Shown: one piece after another, positions 25,039 to 34,222 of the stretch | How positions within the stretch are numbered: position 1 is the first letter of the stretch | Layout: each line of letters begins with the position of its first letter | From: Marinobacter salarius | GTDB taxonomy: Bacteria; Pseudomonadota; Gammaproteobacteria; Pseudomonadales; Oleiphilaceae | Assembly (NCBI RefSeq): GCF_032922745.1 | Contig: NZ_CP136693.1 | Location: 1,240,001 to 1,304,000, forward strand | Direction of reading: 5' to 3' | DNA length: 64,000 nucleotides | The notes under the pieces: generated by a model | What the model was told of the DNA's origin: nothing | Databases searched by the model: none | What the model saw: only the letters and a program-made list of their open reading frames with translations | Translations under genes and position numbers: made by a program

Positions 25039-25755
25039 TTACATGGACCGTTGATTGACGCGTTTTGAGGCTTCAGCGGCGCTTTCCACCCGCTCGGAAT
25101 AGCGGTCCGTCAGAAAGCCGCTGCGGTCCCGTATCAGCAGGGTGAATTTCACCAGCTCCTCCATGACATCCACGATGCGGTTGTAATAGGGCGAGGGCTT
25201 CATACGGCTATTGTCGTCAAATTCCATGAACGCCTTGGGTACCGACGACTGGTTGGGAATTGTCACCATCCGCATCCAGCGCCCCAACACCCGCAACTGA
25301 TTCACCGCATTGAACGACTGGGAACCACCACACACCTGCATCACCGCCAGGGTCTTGCCCTGGGTAGGGCGTACGCCGCCGATGGATAGGGGAATCCAGT
25401 CGATTTGGGTTTTCATAATGCCAGTCATAGCGCCGTGGCGTTCCGGCGAGCACCACACCATGCCTTCCGACCACTGGGCCAGTTCCCGCAATTCCTGAAC
25501 TTTTGGGTGCGAGGCGTCTTCAGCATCGGCAAGGGGTAGACCGCGGGGGTCGAATACGCGGGTTTCCGAACCCATGGCCTCCAGCAGCCGGGCAGCTTCC
25601 TCAACAGCTAACCGGCTGAATGACCGCTCCCGCAGTGAGCCGTACAGCAACAGTATCCTTGGACGATGTGAAGAAGGCGGAGTTGCAAAAACCTGTTCCT
25701 CAGTTGGTTTGCGGAACTGGTCAGGGTCGATATTGGGGAGGTCACGGGTGCTCAT
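25039..25755 (-). CDS. arsH: ArsH, NADPH-dependent FMN reductase / organoarsenical oxidase
   Basis: 238 residues of the flavodoxin-like FMN reductase family. The FMN-phosphate loop is LLYGSLRERSFSR, then WCSPERHGAMTGIMKTQIDWIP and VCGGSQSFNAVNQLR, characteristic of ArsH. ArsH oxidises trivalent methylated and aromatic arsenicals to less toxic pentavalent forms. It is the first gene of the minus-strand arm and shares its upstream region with the arsC-arsR fusion. Confidence 0.93.
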   Translation of the reverse strand: MSTRDLPNIDPDQFRKPTEEQVFATPPSSHRPRILLLYGSLRERSFSRLAVEEAARLLEAMGSETRVFDPRGLPLADAEDASHPKVQELRELAQWSEGMVWCSPERHGAMTGIMKTQIDWIPLSIGGVRPTQGKTLAVMQVCGGSQSFNAVNQLRVLGRWMRMVTIPNQSSVPKAFMEFDDNSRMKPSPYYNRIVDVMEELVKFTLLIRDRSGFLTDRYSERVESAAEASKRVNQRSM

Positions 25756-25812
25756 TGTAATGAAAGGGTCCTTTACTCGTTAAAATCTTCCGGATATTAT
25801 GCAATAAAATAG

Positions 25813-25848
25813 ATATGCATGAAAACGAATATATGGGAATTTGCATAT
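25813..25848. promoter_or_regulatory. Candidate ArsR operator in the divergent ars promoter region
   Basis: ATATGCA (25813-25819) and TGCATAT (25842-25848) form an exact inverted repeat with a 22-base spacer, lying between the arsH and arsC-arsR starts and touching the ATG of the latter. ArsR proteins bind such A/T-rich interrupted palindromes. Binding at this repeat is inference. Confidence 0.35.
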
Positions 25849-26611
25849 GAAACGCCGCGTTTTGTTCGTCTGTACCGCCAATAGTGCCCGGTCATTGATG
25901 GCGGAAGCCTTGCTAAGGGAACTGGCCGGTGACCAGTTTGAAGTGGCGAGTGCCGGAACCGAGCCTGACAAACCCCATCCGATGGCGCTGCAGGTGCTCT
26001 CAGAGTCGGGCTTTTCCGTCGATGGTTTGCAGAGTAAATCGCTGGCAGGCGTTGAAAGTGAGCATTGGGATTATGTGATTACCCTTTGTGAAAAAGCTGC
26101 CAACGAGTGTGGCAACGTCTGTCAGCCCGCCCAGCAAATCGCCTGGGACTTCCCGGACCCGGTGCCAAGCGGGCGCCATGCCACCTTCGCACTGACCCTC
26201 AAGGAAATCCGCGAGCGCATTGGCCTGTTTACTTTGGTACACAGAAAAGAAACCGGTATGAAGCCGGTGAGCTTTAACCCGGTAACGGTGTTCAAGGCGT
26301 TGGGTGACGAGCTTCGCCTGGCTGCGCTGATGCTGGTTCGGCAGGAAACGAAACTGTGTGTGTGTGAACTCACCGCCGCCCTCGATATTTCCCAGCCCAA
26401 GGCCAGCCGGCACCTGGCCACCCTGCGGGAGGCGGGCCTGCTGGATGCAGAGCGTCAGGGGCAATGGATGTACTATTCGCTGAATCCCCGGATGCCCCAG
26501 TGGCTGTCGCGGGTTCTGGATGAAACTGCCGATAGCAATCCCGCCCTGATCACTGAGGAACTCGAGCGCCTTTCTGTCATGCCAGACAGGCCGGTTGTGC
26601 GGTGTATTTAA
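25847..26611 (+). CDS. Fused arsenate reductase (LMW-phosphatase type) and ArsR repressor
   Basis: 254 residues in two parts. Residues 1-135 are a low-molecular-weight phosphatase-type ArsC: P-loop CTANSARS with Cys9 and Arg15, the redox pair Cys81 and Cys88 (LCEKAANEC), and the DFPDP acid loop. Residues 138-254 are an ArsR/SmtB winged helix with the arsenite-binding pair CVC (Cys171, Cys173) just before the recognition helix SQPKASRHLATLR. Starts at ATG with GGGA upstream; a TTG two codons earlier is less likely. An internal ATG at residue 138 marks the likely join. One protein would thus reduce arsenate and sense arsenite. Confidence 0.9.
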   Translation: MKRRVLFVCTANSARSLMAEALLRELAGDQFEVASAGTEPDKPHPMALQVLSESGFSVDGLQSKSLAGVESEHWDYVITLCEKAANECGNVCQPAQQIAWDFPDPVPSGRHATFALTLKEIRERIGLFTLVHRKETGMKPVSFNPVTVFKALGDELRLAALMLVRQETKLCVCELTAALDISQPKASRHLATLREAGLLDAERQGQWMYYSLNPRMPQWLSRVLDETADSNPALITEELERLSVMPDRPVVRCI

Positions 26612-26636
26612 TGGATAACGCTTTCTGGAGCACATC

Positions 26637-27641
26637 ATGAGCAAGATCAAAGTCGGAATAAATGGATTCGGTCGAATCGGTCGCCTGGCCCTGCGGGCAG
26701 CGTGGCAGTGGCCGGAGATGGAATTCGTAGCGATCAACGATCCGGGCGCCGATGCCGAGACGCTGGCACATCTGCTGAACTTCGACAGTATTCATGGCCG
26801 CTGGGACCACGAAGTGGGTGTGGACGGCGACAGTATCGTTATCGAGGGTAAATCGGTTCGCGTCACCCGCAATAAAACCATTGGGGAGACCGACTGGTCC
26901 GGCTGCGATCTGGTGATTGAAGCCAGCGGCAAAATGAAAAAGGTGGACGTGCTCCAGGCGTATCTCGATCAGGGCGTCAAGCGCGTGGTGGTGACCGCTC
27001 CGGTGAAAGAGGCTGGGGCCAAAAACATTGTGGTGGGCGTGAACGACGGCATTTTTGATCCGGCCAATGACCGCATTGTCACTGCTGCTTCCTGCACCAC
27101 CAACTGCCTGGCGCCGGTGGTGAAGGTCATCCACGAGAAGCTGGGTATCAAGCATGGTTCCATCACGACGATCCATAGCCTGACCAACACTCAAACCATC
27201 ATCGATGCGCCCCATAAGGACCTGCGGCGGGCCCGCGCCTGTGGCAGTTCACTGATTCCGACCAGCACCGGTTCCGCCACCGCGATTATCGAAATTTTTC
27301 CGGAGCTGAAGGGCCGTTTGGATGGCCATGCCGTGCGGGTGCCATTGACGAATGCCTCGCTGACCGACTGCGTATTCGAGGTGGAAACACCCACGGATCG
27401 CGATACCGTAAATCAGTTGTTAAAAGAGGCTGCTGAGGGCGATCTGAAAAACATTCTGGGCTACGAAGAGCGCCCGCTGGTGTCCATCGATTACCAAACC
27501 GACCCTCGCTCCTCCATTATTGATGCCCTCTCCACCATGGTGGTGAATGGTACCCAGGTGAAAATCTACGCCTGGTACGACAACGAATGGGGCTACGCCA
27601 ACCGCACCGCAGAACTGGCGCGCCGGGTAGGTTCCGTCTGA
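26637..27641 (+). CDS. ArsJ-associated glyceraldehyde-3-phosphate dehydrogenase
   Basis: 334 residues, full GAPDH length. N-terminal NAD motif GINGFGRIGRLALRA, catalytic Cys153 in SCTTNCLAP and the downstream YDNEWGYANR are present. In ars operons a dedicated GAPDH makes 1-arseno-3-phosphoglycerate from arsenate and glyceraldehyde 3-phosphate, which ArsJ exports. Because arsJ starts 1 base after its stop and the fusion repressor precedes it, this role is much more likely than glycolysis. Confidence 0.93.
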   Translation: MSKIKVGINGFGRIGRLALRAAWQWPEMEFVAINDPGADAETLAHLLNFDSIHGRWDHEVGVDGDSIVIEGKSVRVTRNKTIGETDWSGCDLVIEASGKMKKVDVLQAYLDQGVKRVVVTAPVKEAGAKNIVVGVNDGIFDPANDRIVTAASCTTNCLAPVVKVIHEKLGIKHGSITTIHSLTNTQTIIDAPHKDLRRARACGSSLIPTSTGSATAIIEIFPELKGRLDGHAVRVPLTNASLTDCVFEVETPTDRDTVNQLLKEAAEGDLKNILGYEERPLVSIDYQTDPRSSIIDALSTMVVNGTQVKIYAWYDNEWGYANRTAELARRVGSV

Positions 27642-27642
27642 T

Positions 27643-28839
27643 ATGACTGCTGCCATCCGACAGTACCTGGTCATCACCGGTAATTACTGGGCCTTCACCC
27701 TGACGGACGGGGCCTTGCGGATGCTGGTGGTGTTGCATTTCCATCAGCTCGGCTATTCACCGCTGGAAATTGCCCTGCTGTTCATTTTCTACGAGTTCTT
27801 CGGGGTGGTGACCAACCTGGTGGGTGGCTATTTGGGCGCTCGCATGGGGCTGAACCGCACCATGAATATCGGGCTGTTCCTTCAGATTGCCGCTCTTGCC
27901 ATGCTGGCGGTGCCGGCGGCCATGCTGACGGTGCCTTGGGTGATGGCGGCGCAGGCCATCTCCGGTATCGCCAAAGACCTGAACAAGATGTCCGCCAAGA
28001 GCGGCATTAAGCTTCTGGTGCCAGATGAGCAGCAGGGCACTCTGTACAAATGGGTGGCCATCCTCACTGGATCGAAGAACACACTGAAGGGCGTGGGCTT
28101 TTTCCTCGGTGGTGTGCTGCTGATGGCTGCCGGGTTCCAGGGCGCGGTCGTTGTCATGGCGGTGGCCCTGAGTGTGGTGTGGCTGGCCAGCCTTTTCCTG
28201 TTGGGGCAGGACTTGGGCAAGAGCAAGGCAAAGCCGAAGTTTCGCGAAATTCTGTCCAAGAGCCGGGCCATCAACGTGCTGTCTGCTGCTCGAATGTTTC
28301 TGTTTGGCGCCCGGGATGTGTGGTTTGTAGTGGCTCTGCCGGTTTATCTGCACACCGTGTTTGGCTGGGATTTCTGGAAAGTGGGTGGCTTCATGGCCAC
28401 CTGGGTGATTGGCTACGGCTTTATCCAGACCCTTGCGCCGCGTATTACCGGGAATATGGAAGGCCGGCAGCCCGCCATGATTTGGGCGGCGGCATTAGCG
28501 TTAATGCCAGCCGGTATTGCGGTTGGTCTTATGGTGGGCTGGTCGCCCCAGTTCGTGGTGATCGGCGGCCTGCTGCTATTCGGGGTACTGTTTGCCATCA
28601 ACTCGTCGCTGCACAGTTACCTGATTGTCAGCTATGCGCGAGGGGATGGTGTCTCGCTGGATGTGGGTTTCTATTATATGTCGAATGCCGCCGGCCGCTT
28701 GCTGGGAACGATCCTGTCCGGCTGGGTTTATCAGGCCTACGGGCTGCAAGCCTGTTTGTGGATATCCGCGGGTCTGGTGGCAGCAGCGGCGATACTCTCG
28801 ATGTTCTTACCGGAGAAGCGACCAGTTCCTGCCACCTGA
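27643..28839 (+). CDS. arsJ: ArsJ, MFS exporter of 1-arseno-3-phosphoglycerate
   Basis: 398 residues with about 11-12 predicted membrane helices and the ArsJ-type motifs FYEFFGVVTNLVGGYLGAR and DLNKMSAKSGIK. It belongs to the major facilitator superfamily and exports the product of the adjacent GAPDH, which gives an arsenate efflux route. The two genes are separated by one base (start ATG at a TGATATG junction), implying coupled translation. Confidence 0.92.
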   Translation: MTAAIRQYLVITGNYWAFTLTDGALRMLVVLHFHQLGYSPLEIALLFIFYEFFGVVTNLVGGYLGARMGLNRTMNIGLFLQIAALAMLAVPAAMLTVPWVMAAQAISGIAKDLNKMSAKSGIKLLVPDEQQGTLYKWVAILTGSKNTLKGVGFFLGGVLLMAAGFQGAVVVMAVALSVVWLASLFLLGQDLGKSKAKPKFREILSKSRAINVLSAARMFLFGARDVWFVVALPVYLHTVFGWDFWKVGGFMATWVIGYGFIQTLAPRITGNMEGRQPAMIWAAALALMPAGIAVGLMVGWSPQFVVIGGLLLFGVLFAINSSLHSYLIVSYARGDGVSLDVGFYYMSNAAGRLLGTILSGWVYQAYGLQACLWISAGLVAAAAILSMFLPEKRPVPAT

Positions 28840-29244
28840 TCAGGTGGCCTGGTCGGGAACTTCCCGGATGCGGCCATGCTCGTCGATGGCAACATAAATG
28901 AAGAGACCTTCGGTTACCTTGCGCGGGGCCTTGGCGGTGCGGTCCAGGGTCCAGACTTCAATGTTGATTTTCATCGAGCTGCGCCCCACTTCCACCAACT
29001 CACCGTAACAGCCAACCTGGGATCCCACCCGCAACGGCGAAAGAAACTCCATCCTGTCCATGGCCACAGTGGCGTTGCGGCCCTGTGAAATTCGCCCCGC
29101 GAGCGTTGCCGCAGCAATGTCCATCTGTTTAACCAGCCAGCCGGCGAACACATCGCCGTTGGGGTTGGTGTCCGAGGGAAGGGGGATTACCTGGATTACC
29201 AGTTCGCCCCGGGGCGTGGGTTTGTCGTCATCAAGCGCCGTCAT
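28840..29244 (-). CDS. Acyl-CoA thioesterase, YciA-like hotdog fold
   Basis: 134 residues from the ATG before TALDDD, which has AAGG upstream; a longer in-frame opening adds 23 residues without homology. The motif NPNGDVFAGWLVKQMDIAAA contains the catalytic Asp of the YciA/acyl-CoA thioesterase II hotdog family, and VAMDRMEFLSPL follows. It hydrolyses acyl-CoA in the cytoplasm. Its stop touches the arsJ end (convergent, no gap), and the gene itself is probably core. Confidence 0.87.
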   Translation of the reverse strand: MTALDDDKPTPRGELVIQVIPLPSDTNPNGDVFAGWLVKQMDIAAATLAGRISQGRNATVAMDRMEFLSPLRVGSQVGCYGELVEVGRSSMKINIEVWTLDRTAKAPRKVTEGLFIYVAIDEHGRIREVPDQAT

Positions 29245-29347
29245 GGATTCAACCTTATCAGTTCGGAATTGTTTTAGTACCCCGCATGTTAGCGGCCTGC
29301 GCCGCGTCTGCAAGAAAAATTGAACGTCCTGTTCTATATTTCAGTGG

Positions 29348-29381
29348 CTGTAACAAAGTTGTCATAGAGTGCCTTTATTGT
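29348..29381 (+). promoter_or_regulatory. Pho box and -10 element of the pst operon
   Basis: CTGTAAC-AAAG-TTGTCAT at 29348-29365 is a two-repeat PhoB site with the standard 4-base spacer, close to the CTGTCAT-N4-CTGTCAT consensus. TATTGT at 29376-29381, 10 bases further on, is a plausible -10. The position 75 bases before pstS is right for PhoB activation under phosphate starvation. Confidence 0.8.
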
Positions 29382-29439
29382 TCACACATCGGTGAAGCAA
29401 ACCCGTAAATAAAGTCAACGTGACAAATGGAGACTCAAC

Positions 29440-30492
29440 GTGATCAAACTTAGAACAGCCCTTTCAACTGTGGCACTGGCCGGTAGCATCGCCGCCGTGT
29501 CGACTCCTGCCATGGCGCGCGACACCATCAGCATCGTCGGTTCCTCTACTGTTTATCCGTTCGCGACGGTTGTGGCTGAGCGCTTTGGTTCTTCAACTGA
29601 CTTCCCGACTCCGAAGCTTGAGTCAACCGGTTCTGGTGGCGGCCTGAAGTTGTTCTGCGCCGGTATCGGCACCCAGCATCCGGACATCACCAATGCGTCA
29701 CGTCGCATGAAGACGTCTGAGTACGATCTTTGCCAGAAAAACGGTGTAAAAGACATCACCGAATTCCGCATCGGTTCTGACGGCATCGTGATTGCCAGCT
29801 CGCAGAAAGCCGATAACCTGGACATCACCCTTGAGCAGCTTTTCCTGGCCCTGGGCAAGCAGGTTCCTTCACCGGACGATGAGACCAAGCTGGTTGATAA
29901 CCCCTACGAAAAGTGGAGCGACATTGACTCCAGCCTGCCAAACGTTGCCATTCGTGTGATGGGACCGCCTCCCACCTCCGGTACCCGTGATTCTTTCAAC
30001 GAGCTGGCCCTGCAGGGCGGCTGTGAAGATCTGCCAGCGGTTGCCGACATGAGCGAAGACGACATGGAAGGCGTGTGTCAGAGCGTTCGTGAAGATGGCG
30101 CGTTCATCGAAGCCGGCGAGAACGATAACCTGATCGTTCAGAAGTTGATCGACGACAAAGGCCTTTACGGTGTGTTCGGTTACAGCTTCCTGGAAGAGAA
30201 CGCTGACCGTCTGCAGGCTGCGACGCTGAACGGCAAGGTACCGACGGCTGAAGCCATTGCGGCAGACGAATACCCGGTTGCCCGTTCACTGTTCTTCTAC
30301 GTCAAGAAAGCCCACGTTGGTGTGGTTCCGGGCATCGCGGAATACGCCGAGTTCTTTGCGAGCCCGAGCGCCATGGGCAAGAATGGCTACCTGAAGGACG
30401 TTGGCCTGATCGTTCCTCCGCGCGACGCGCTGATGAAGCTGCAGGACAAGGCATCTGACATGCCTAACCTGGCCAAGGAAGAACTGATGTAA
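29440..30492 (+). CDS. pstS: Phosphate ABC transporter, periplasmic binding protein PstS
   Basis: 350 residues with a signal peptide (cleavage after STPAMA, about residue 26). Phosphate-contacting motifs are IVGSSTVYPF, ESTGSGGGLKLF and PPPTSGTRDSF, the last giving the TSGTR signature. GTG start with GGAG upstream; the longer, 2-Cys form resembles the marine gammaproteobacterial PstS type. First gene of the pst operon behind the Pho box. Confidence 0.93.
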   Translation: MIKLRTALSTVALAGSIAAVSTPAMARDTISIVGSSTVYPFATVVAERFGSSTDFPTPKLESTGSGGGLKLFCAGIGTQHPDITNASRRMKTSEYDLCQKNGVKDITEFRIGSDGIVIASSQKADNLDITLEQLFLALGKQVPSPDDETKLVDNPYEKWSDIDSSLPNVAIRVMGPPPTSGTRDSFNELALQGGCEDLPAVADMSEDDMEGVCQSVREDGAFIEAGENDNLIVQKLIDDKGLYGVFGYSFLEENADRLQAATLNGKVPTAEAIAADEYPVARSLFFYVKKAHVGVVPGIAEYAEFFASPSAMGKNGYLKDVGLIVPPRDALMKLQDKASDMPNLAKEELM

Positions 30493-30517
30493 GCCAGTCG
30501 ACACCGTGTTGACTGAC

Positions 30518-30553
30518 AAGGGTGCGGGTCTTTGAAAGGCTCGCGCCCTTTTG
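30518..30553 (+). terminator. Terminator or attenuator between pstS and pstC
   Basis: AAGGGTGCG (30518-30526) pairs with CGCGCCCTT (30542-30550, one G-U pair), followed by TTTT. Partial termination here would give more pstS than pstCAB mRNA, as is common for binding-protein genes. Confidence 0.7.
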
Positions 30554-30634
30554 CACGTCTGGAAAGCGGCATGTGCGTCCTGTTTTCCGAATGATTACAC
30601 TTGTGGTCCTTTTTAGCTTGTTACGGGAATTTTC

Positions 30635-32023
30635 ATGCAACCGGCCAATCTGCTTTTACTGACCATCGTGCTGTCGATGGTTGCCTACGGCTTGGGCTAT
30701 GCCCGATCGCGGTCACTGGCGATGCCGATGGGGGGCATTCGTCATCTCAAGTCCCTGCCCTTTTATTACGGGGCACGAGCGGCTTTGTGGTGCGGCATTC
30801 CCGCGCTGCTGGTGCTTGGGCTCTGGGCAGCGTTCCAGGGAAAAGTTATCCAGACCCTGGTTATTGGCTCCCTGCCACAGGAAATGTTGCCGGCGTCCGA
30901 GGGCGAGGCGAGTCTTCTGTTGAGCAAGATCAGCAACGTGGCCAGTGGTAGCCTGCCTCCGGGGTTTGCGGAAGCACCCATTGTTGAAGCTGCAGAGCGA
31001 CTGAAGGCGCTGAGGGAACAGAGCCGGATGTTCATGACCACCCTGGTGGTGTCCGTCTCTGTGCTGGCGGGATTTTTGGGCTGGCTCCGGGTTCGCCCGG
31101 CACTGAACGCCCGGACACAAGTGGAGTCGATCCTGAAGTGGCTGTTTTTCGCCTGTGCCGCGCTGGCGATTCTGACCACCATCGGAATTATTTTCTCCGT
31201 GGCGTTTGAAACCTTCCGGTTCTTTCAGAAGATTCCGTTCACCGAGTTTATCTTCGGCTCCCAGTGGAGCCCGCAAACCGCATTACGAGCAGATCAGGTG
31301 GCAGCCCAGGGCGCCTTTGGCATGATCCCGCTGTTCACCGGCACGCTGCTGATTTCGGCGATTGCGATGCTGGTTGCGGTGCCGGTGGGATTGCTGTCGG
31401 CGATTTACCTCTCGGAGTACGCCAACAAGAAAGTACGCGGTGTGGTCAAGCCATTGCTTGAGATGCTGGCGGGTATCCCGACGGTGGTCTACGGCTTCTT
31501 TGCAGCACTTACCGTCGCGCCGTTCATCAGTAACTTCGCGGCCTCTCTGGGTATCGATGCGTCGTCCCAGAGTGCGCTCGCCGCTGGCGGGGTCATGGGC
31601 ATCATGATCATTCCGTTTGTGTCTTCACTGTCGGACGACGTCATCAACGCGGTACCGCAAACCCTGCGTGACGGCTCCCTGGCTTTGGGCGCTACCCAGT
31701 CGGAAACCATGAAGAAGGTGATTTTCCCGGCGGCACTGCCGGGCATTATGGGCGGGGTGCTGCTGGCGGTCTCCCGGGCCATTGGTGAAACCATGATCGT
31801 GGTCATGGCCGCGGGCCTCGCAGCGAATCTGACGGCCAATCCGCTGGAAACCGTCACTACGGTTACCGTACAGATTGTCACCCTGCTGACCGGCGACCAG
31901 GAATTCGACAGCGCCAAGACCCTGGCGGCCTTCGCCCTCGGCGCGATGCTCTTCCTCGCTACCCTGTTGCTGAATGTGGTGGCCCTGAAAATCGTTCGCA
32001 AATATCGGGAACAGTATGACTGA
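30635..32023 (+). CDS. pstC: Phosphate ABC transporter permease PstC
   Basis: 462 residues, longer than the about 310 of E. coli PstC. Residues 1-170 add two hydrophobic segments and a polar loop before the canonical permease part (about 175-462), which ends in the family motif with IGETMIVVMAAG and the ABC-coupling EAA-like loop LALGATQSETMKKVIFPAALPG. Long PstC proteins of this kind are usual in marine gammaproteobacteria. Overlaps pstA by 8 bases. Confidence 0.93.
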   Translation: MQPANLLLLTIVLSMVAYGLGYARSRSLAMPMGGIRHLKSLPFYYGARAALWCGIPALLVLGLWAAFQGKVIQTLVIGSLPQEMLPASEGEASLLLSKISNVASGSLPPGFAEAPIVEAAERLKALREQSRMFMTTLVVSVSVLAGFLGWLRVRPALNARTQVESILKWLFFACAALAILTTIGIIFSVAFETFRFFQKIPFTEFIFGSQWSPQTALRADQVAAQGAFGMIPLFTGTLLISAIAMLVAVPVGLLSAIYLSEYANKKVRGVVKPLLEMLAGIPTVVYGFFAALTVAPFISNFAASLGIDASSQSALAAGGVMGIMIIPFVSSLSDDVINAVPQTLRDGSLALGATQSETMKKVIFPAALPGIMGGVLLAVSRAIGETMIVVMAAGLAANLTANPLETVTTVTVQIVTLLTGDQEFDSAKTLAAFALGAMLFLATLLLNVVALKIVRKYREQYD

Positions 32024-33290
32024 TCAACGTTCACAGGCGGAGCTCGTCCGCCAGTCACTCAAACGGCGTTACCGCAAGGAGCGCCGGTTCCGGGCCTACG
32101 GCATACTGGCGATTGCGATTGCGCTTTCCGCCCTGGTGGTGCTGTTCGTCGACATTATTGGTAAAGGCTACACCGGCTTCACCAAAACCACGATCACCAT
32201 GGAAGTCGAGCTCGATGGTGAAATGATGTACCTGGACGACGCCACGGACAAAAAGCAGATCAAGATGGCTGATTTTGTGGAGCCATTGGTGCAGGCGATG
32301 ATCAAACAGGTGCCTGGTGCAACGGAAGAGAACAGGGATGCTGTCCGTGATCTGCTTAACCCCTACGCGTCCAATGAGCTGCGTGACATGCTCGAGCAGA
32401 ACCCCGAGTGGCTTGGAACCACCCAAACACTGACTGTTCTGGCTCACACCGACGTGGATGTCTACGTGAAGCATGCAGGTGACGACGCCTATTCGATCAA
32501 GCTCAGTGACCGGCAACAGCGCTGGGTGGATCAGCTGGTGGAAAATGAGGTTGTGCAGACGTCCTTCAACGATGTGTTCTTCAGCAGCGGCGATTCCCGT
32601 GATCCGTCCCGCGCCGGTATTCTTGGGGCGATCGTCGGGTCTTTGCTGACCATGCTGGTGACACTGGTGCTCTCGTTCCCCATCGGGGTTGCGGCTGCCA
32701 TTTACCTGGAAGAGTTTGCACCCCAGAACAGGCTCACGGATTTCATTGAAGTGAACATCAATAACCTGGCTGCGGTGCCGTCGATTATCTTCGGTTTGCT
32801 GGGCCTGGCGGTGTTCATCAACCTGTTCGGTATGCCTAGATCGGTGCCGGTGGTGGGCGGTCTCGTACTGACGCTGATGACCCTGCCAACCATCATCATT
32901 TCCAGCCGGGCGGCCATTAAAAGCGTACCGCCGTCAATCCGGGAGGCTGCCGAAGGTATTGGTGCCTCCAAAATGCAGGTGGTGTTACACCATGTATTGC
33001 CGCTGGCCATGCCGGGAATGCTGACCGGTTCCATTATCGGCATGGCGCAGGCACTGGGCGAGACCGCCCCCCTGTTGCTGATCGGGATGGTGGCGTTCAT
33101 CGTTGATGTTCCGGACGGCTTTTTCGATTCGGCGACGGTACTCCCGGTTCAGGTCTTCCTGTGGGCGGGCAGCCCGGAGCTCGCCTTTATAGAACGTGCG
33201 TCAGCAGCCATCATGGTATTGCTGGCATTCCTGGTTAGCATGAACGCACTGGCCATTTGGCTTCGCAAGCGCCTTGAGCGTCGGTGGTAA
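32016..33290 (+). CDS. pstA: Phosphate ABC transporter permease PstA
   Basis: 424 residues with an extended N-terminal part: one membrane helix at about 30-52, then a soluble, probably periplasmic, region to about residue 195, followed by the permease core. The EAA-like loop is EGIGASKMQVVLHHVLPLAMPG, and ALGETAPLLLIG is the typical PstA segment. It pairs with PstC in the inner membrane. Its start lies inside the pstC end, so the two are translationally coupled. Confidence 0.93.
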   Translation: MTDQRSQAELVRQSLKRRYRKERRFRAYGILAIAIALSALVVLFVDIIGKGYTGFTKTTITMEVELDGEMMYLDDATDKKQIKMADFVEPLVQAMIKQVPGATEENRDAVRDLLNPYASNELRDMLEQNPEWLGTTQTLTVLAHTDVDVYVKHAGDDAYSIKLSDRQQRWVDQLVENEVVQTSFNDVFFSSGDSRDPSRAGILGAIVGSLLTMLVTLVLSFPIGVAAAIYLEEFAPQNRLTDFIEVNINNLAAVPSIIFGLLGLAVFINLFGMPRSVPVVGGLVLTLMTLPTIIISSRAAIKSVPPSIREAAEGIGASKMQVVLHHVLPLAMPGMLTGSIIGMAQALGETAPLLLIGMVAFIVDVPDGFFDSATVLPVQVFLWAGSPELAFIERASAAIMVLLAFLVSMNALAIWLRKRLERRW

Positions 33291-33301
33291 GGAGATAAGC
33301 G

Positions 33302-34189
33302 ATGAATACGATGAACCCAACGATTACCAAAGAAGCCGATCATCAAGAGGTTGAGGCGGTTGCTCCGGTGCGGGAGCAGCCCGAAGAAACGATCATTGAG
33401 GAAGGCAAAACGGTGGGAGAGCCTTTTGCCGACAATGCCAAATTCAAGCTTCGCGATGTCAATGTTTCCTACGGTGATACCCGGGCGATCAAGAACATCA
33501 GCCTGGATGTGGCGAAGAACGAGGTCATTGCCTTTATTGGACCTTCAGGGTGCGGCAAGTCCACGTTCCTGAGGTGTCTCAACCGGATGAATGACAGCAT
33601 CGAAATCTGCAAGGTGACGGGGTCACTTCAGTTGGACGATCAGGACATCTATGACCGTCGCCGCGACGTTGTCGAATTGCGTGCGCGGGTGGGCATGGTT
33701 TTCCAGAAGCCAAACCCGTTCCCCAAGTCCATTTATGACAATGTGGCCTATGGCCCCCGGATTCATGGCCTGGCCAATCGAAAATCCGATCTTGATGACA
33801 TCGTCGAGAACAGCCTGCGCAAGGCGGGGCTGTGGGGCGAGGTCAAGGACCGTCTGGATGCGACAGCCACCGGAATGTCGGGTGGCCAGCAGCAGCGCCT
33901 GTGCATTGCGCGCGCTATTGCGGTGAGCCCGGAGGTTATTCTGATGGACGAGCCTTGCTCCGCACTGGACCCCATTGCAACCGCGAGGGTGGAAGAGCTG
34001 ATGGCGGAAATGTCGGAGAGCTACACCATCGTAATCGTGACCCACTCGATGCAACAGGCAGCCCGTGTATCGAATCGAACGGCGTATTTCCACCTGGGGC
34101 ATCTGGTGGAAGTAAACGAAACCAACAAGGTGTTTACGTCGCCCGAGCACGAACTCACCGAATCCTATATCACCGGCCGTTTCGGTTAA
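33302..34189 (+). CDS. pstB: Phosphate ABC transporter ATP-binding protein PstB
   Basis: 295 residues. Walker A is GPSGCGKST (residues 80-88), the ABC signature is MSGGQQQRLCIARA, and Walker B is VILMDEPCSALDP; VVELRARVGMVFQKPNPF is PstB-specific. About 45 polar, acidic residues precede the ABC domain. GGAG lies before the ATG, 11 bases after pstA. It energises phosphate uptake. Confidence 0.95.
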   Translation: MNTMNPTITKEADHQEVEAVAPVREQPEETIIEEGKTVGEPFADNAKFKLRDVNVSYGDTRAIKNISLDVAKNEVIAFIGPSGCGKSTFLRCLNRMNDSIEICKVTGSLQLDDQDIYDRRRDVVELRARVGMVFQKPNPFPKSIYDNVAYGPRIHGLANRKSDLDDIVENSLRKAGLWGEVKDRLDATATGMSGGQQQRLCIARAIAVSPEVILMDEPCSALDPIATARVEELMAEMSESYTIVIVTHSMQQAARVSNRTAYFHLGHLVEVNETNKVFTSPEHELTESYITGRFG

Positions 34190-34222
34190 CGCCGGTATTG
34201 TTGAACACTGGAGAACACAGTC

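Noticed and set aside
23847..25058. A 403-codon open frame on the + strand across the arsenite permease gene
   Set aside because: It is antisense to acr3 and rich in His/Gln/Gly/Asp as mirror frames of membrane-protein genes are; acr3 has clear family motifs.
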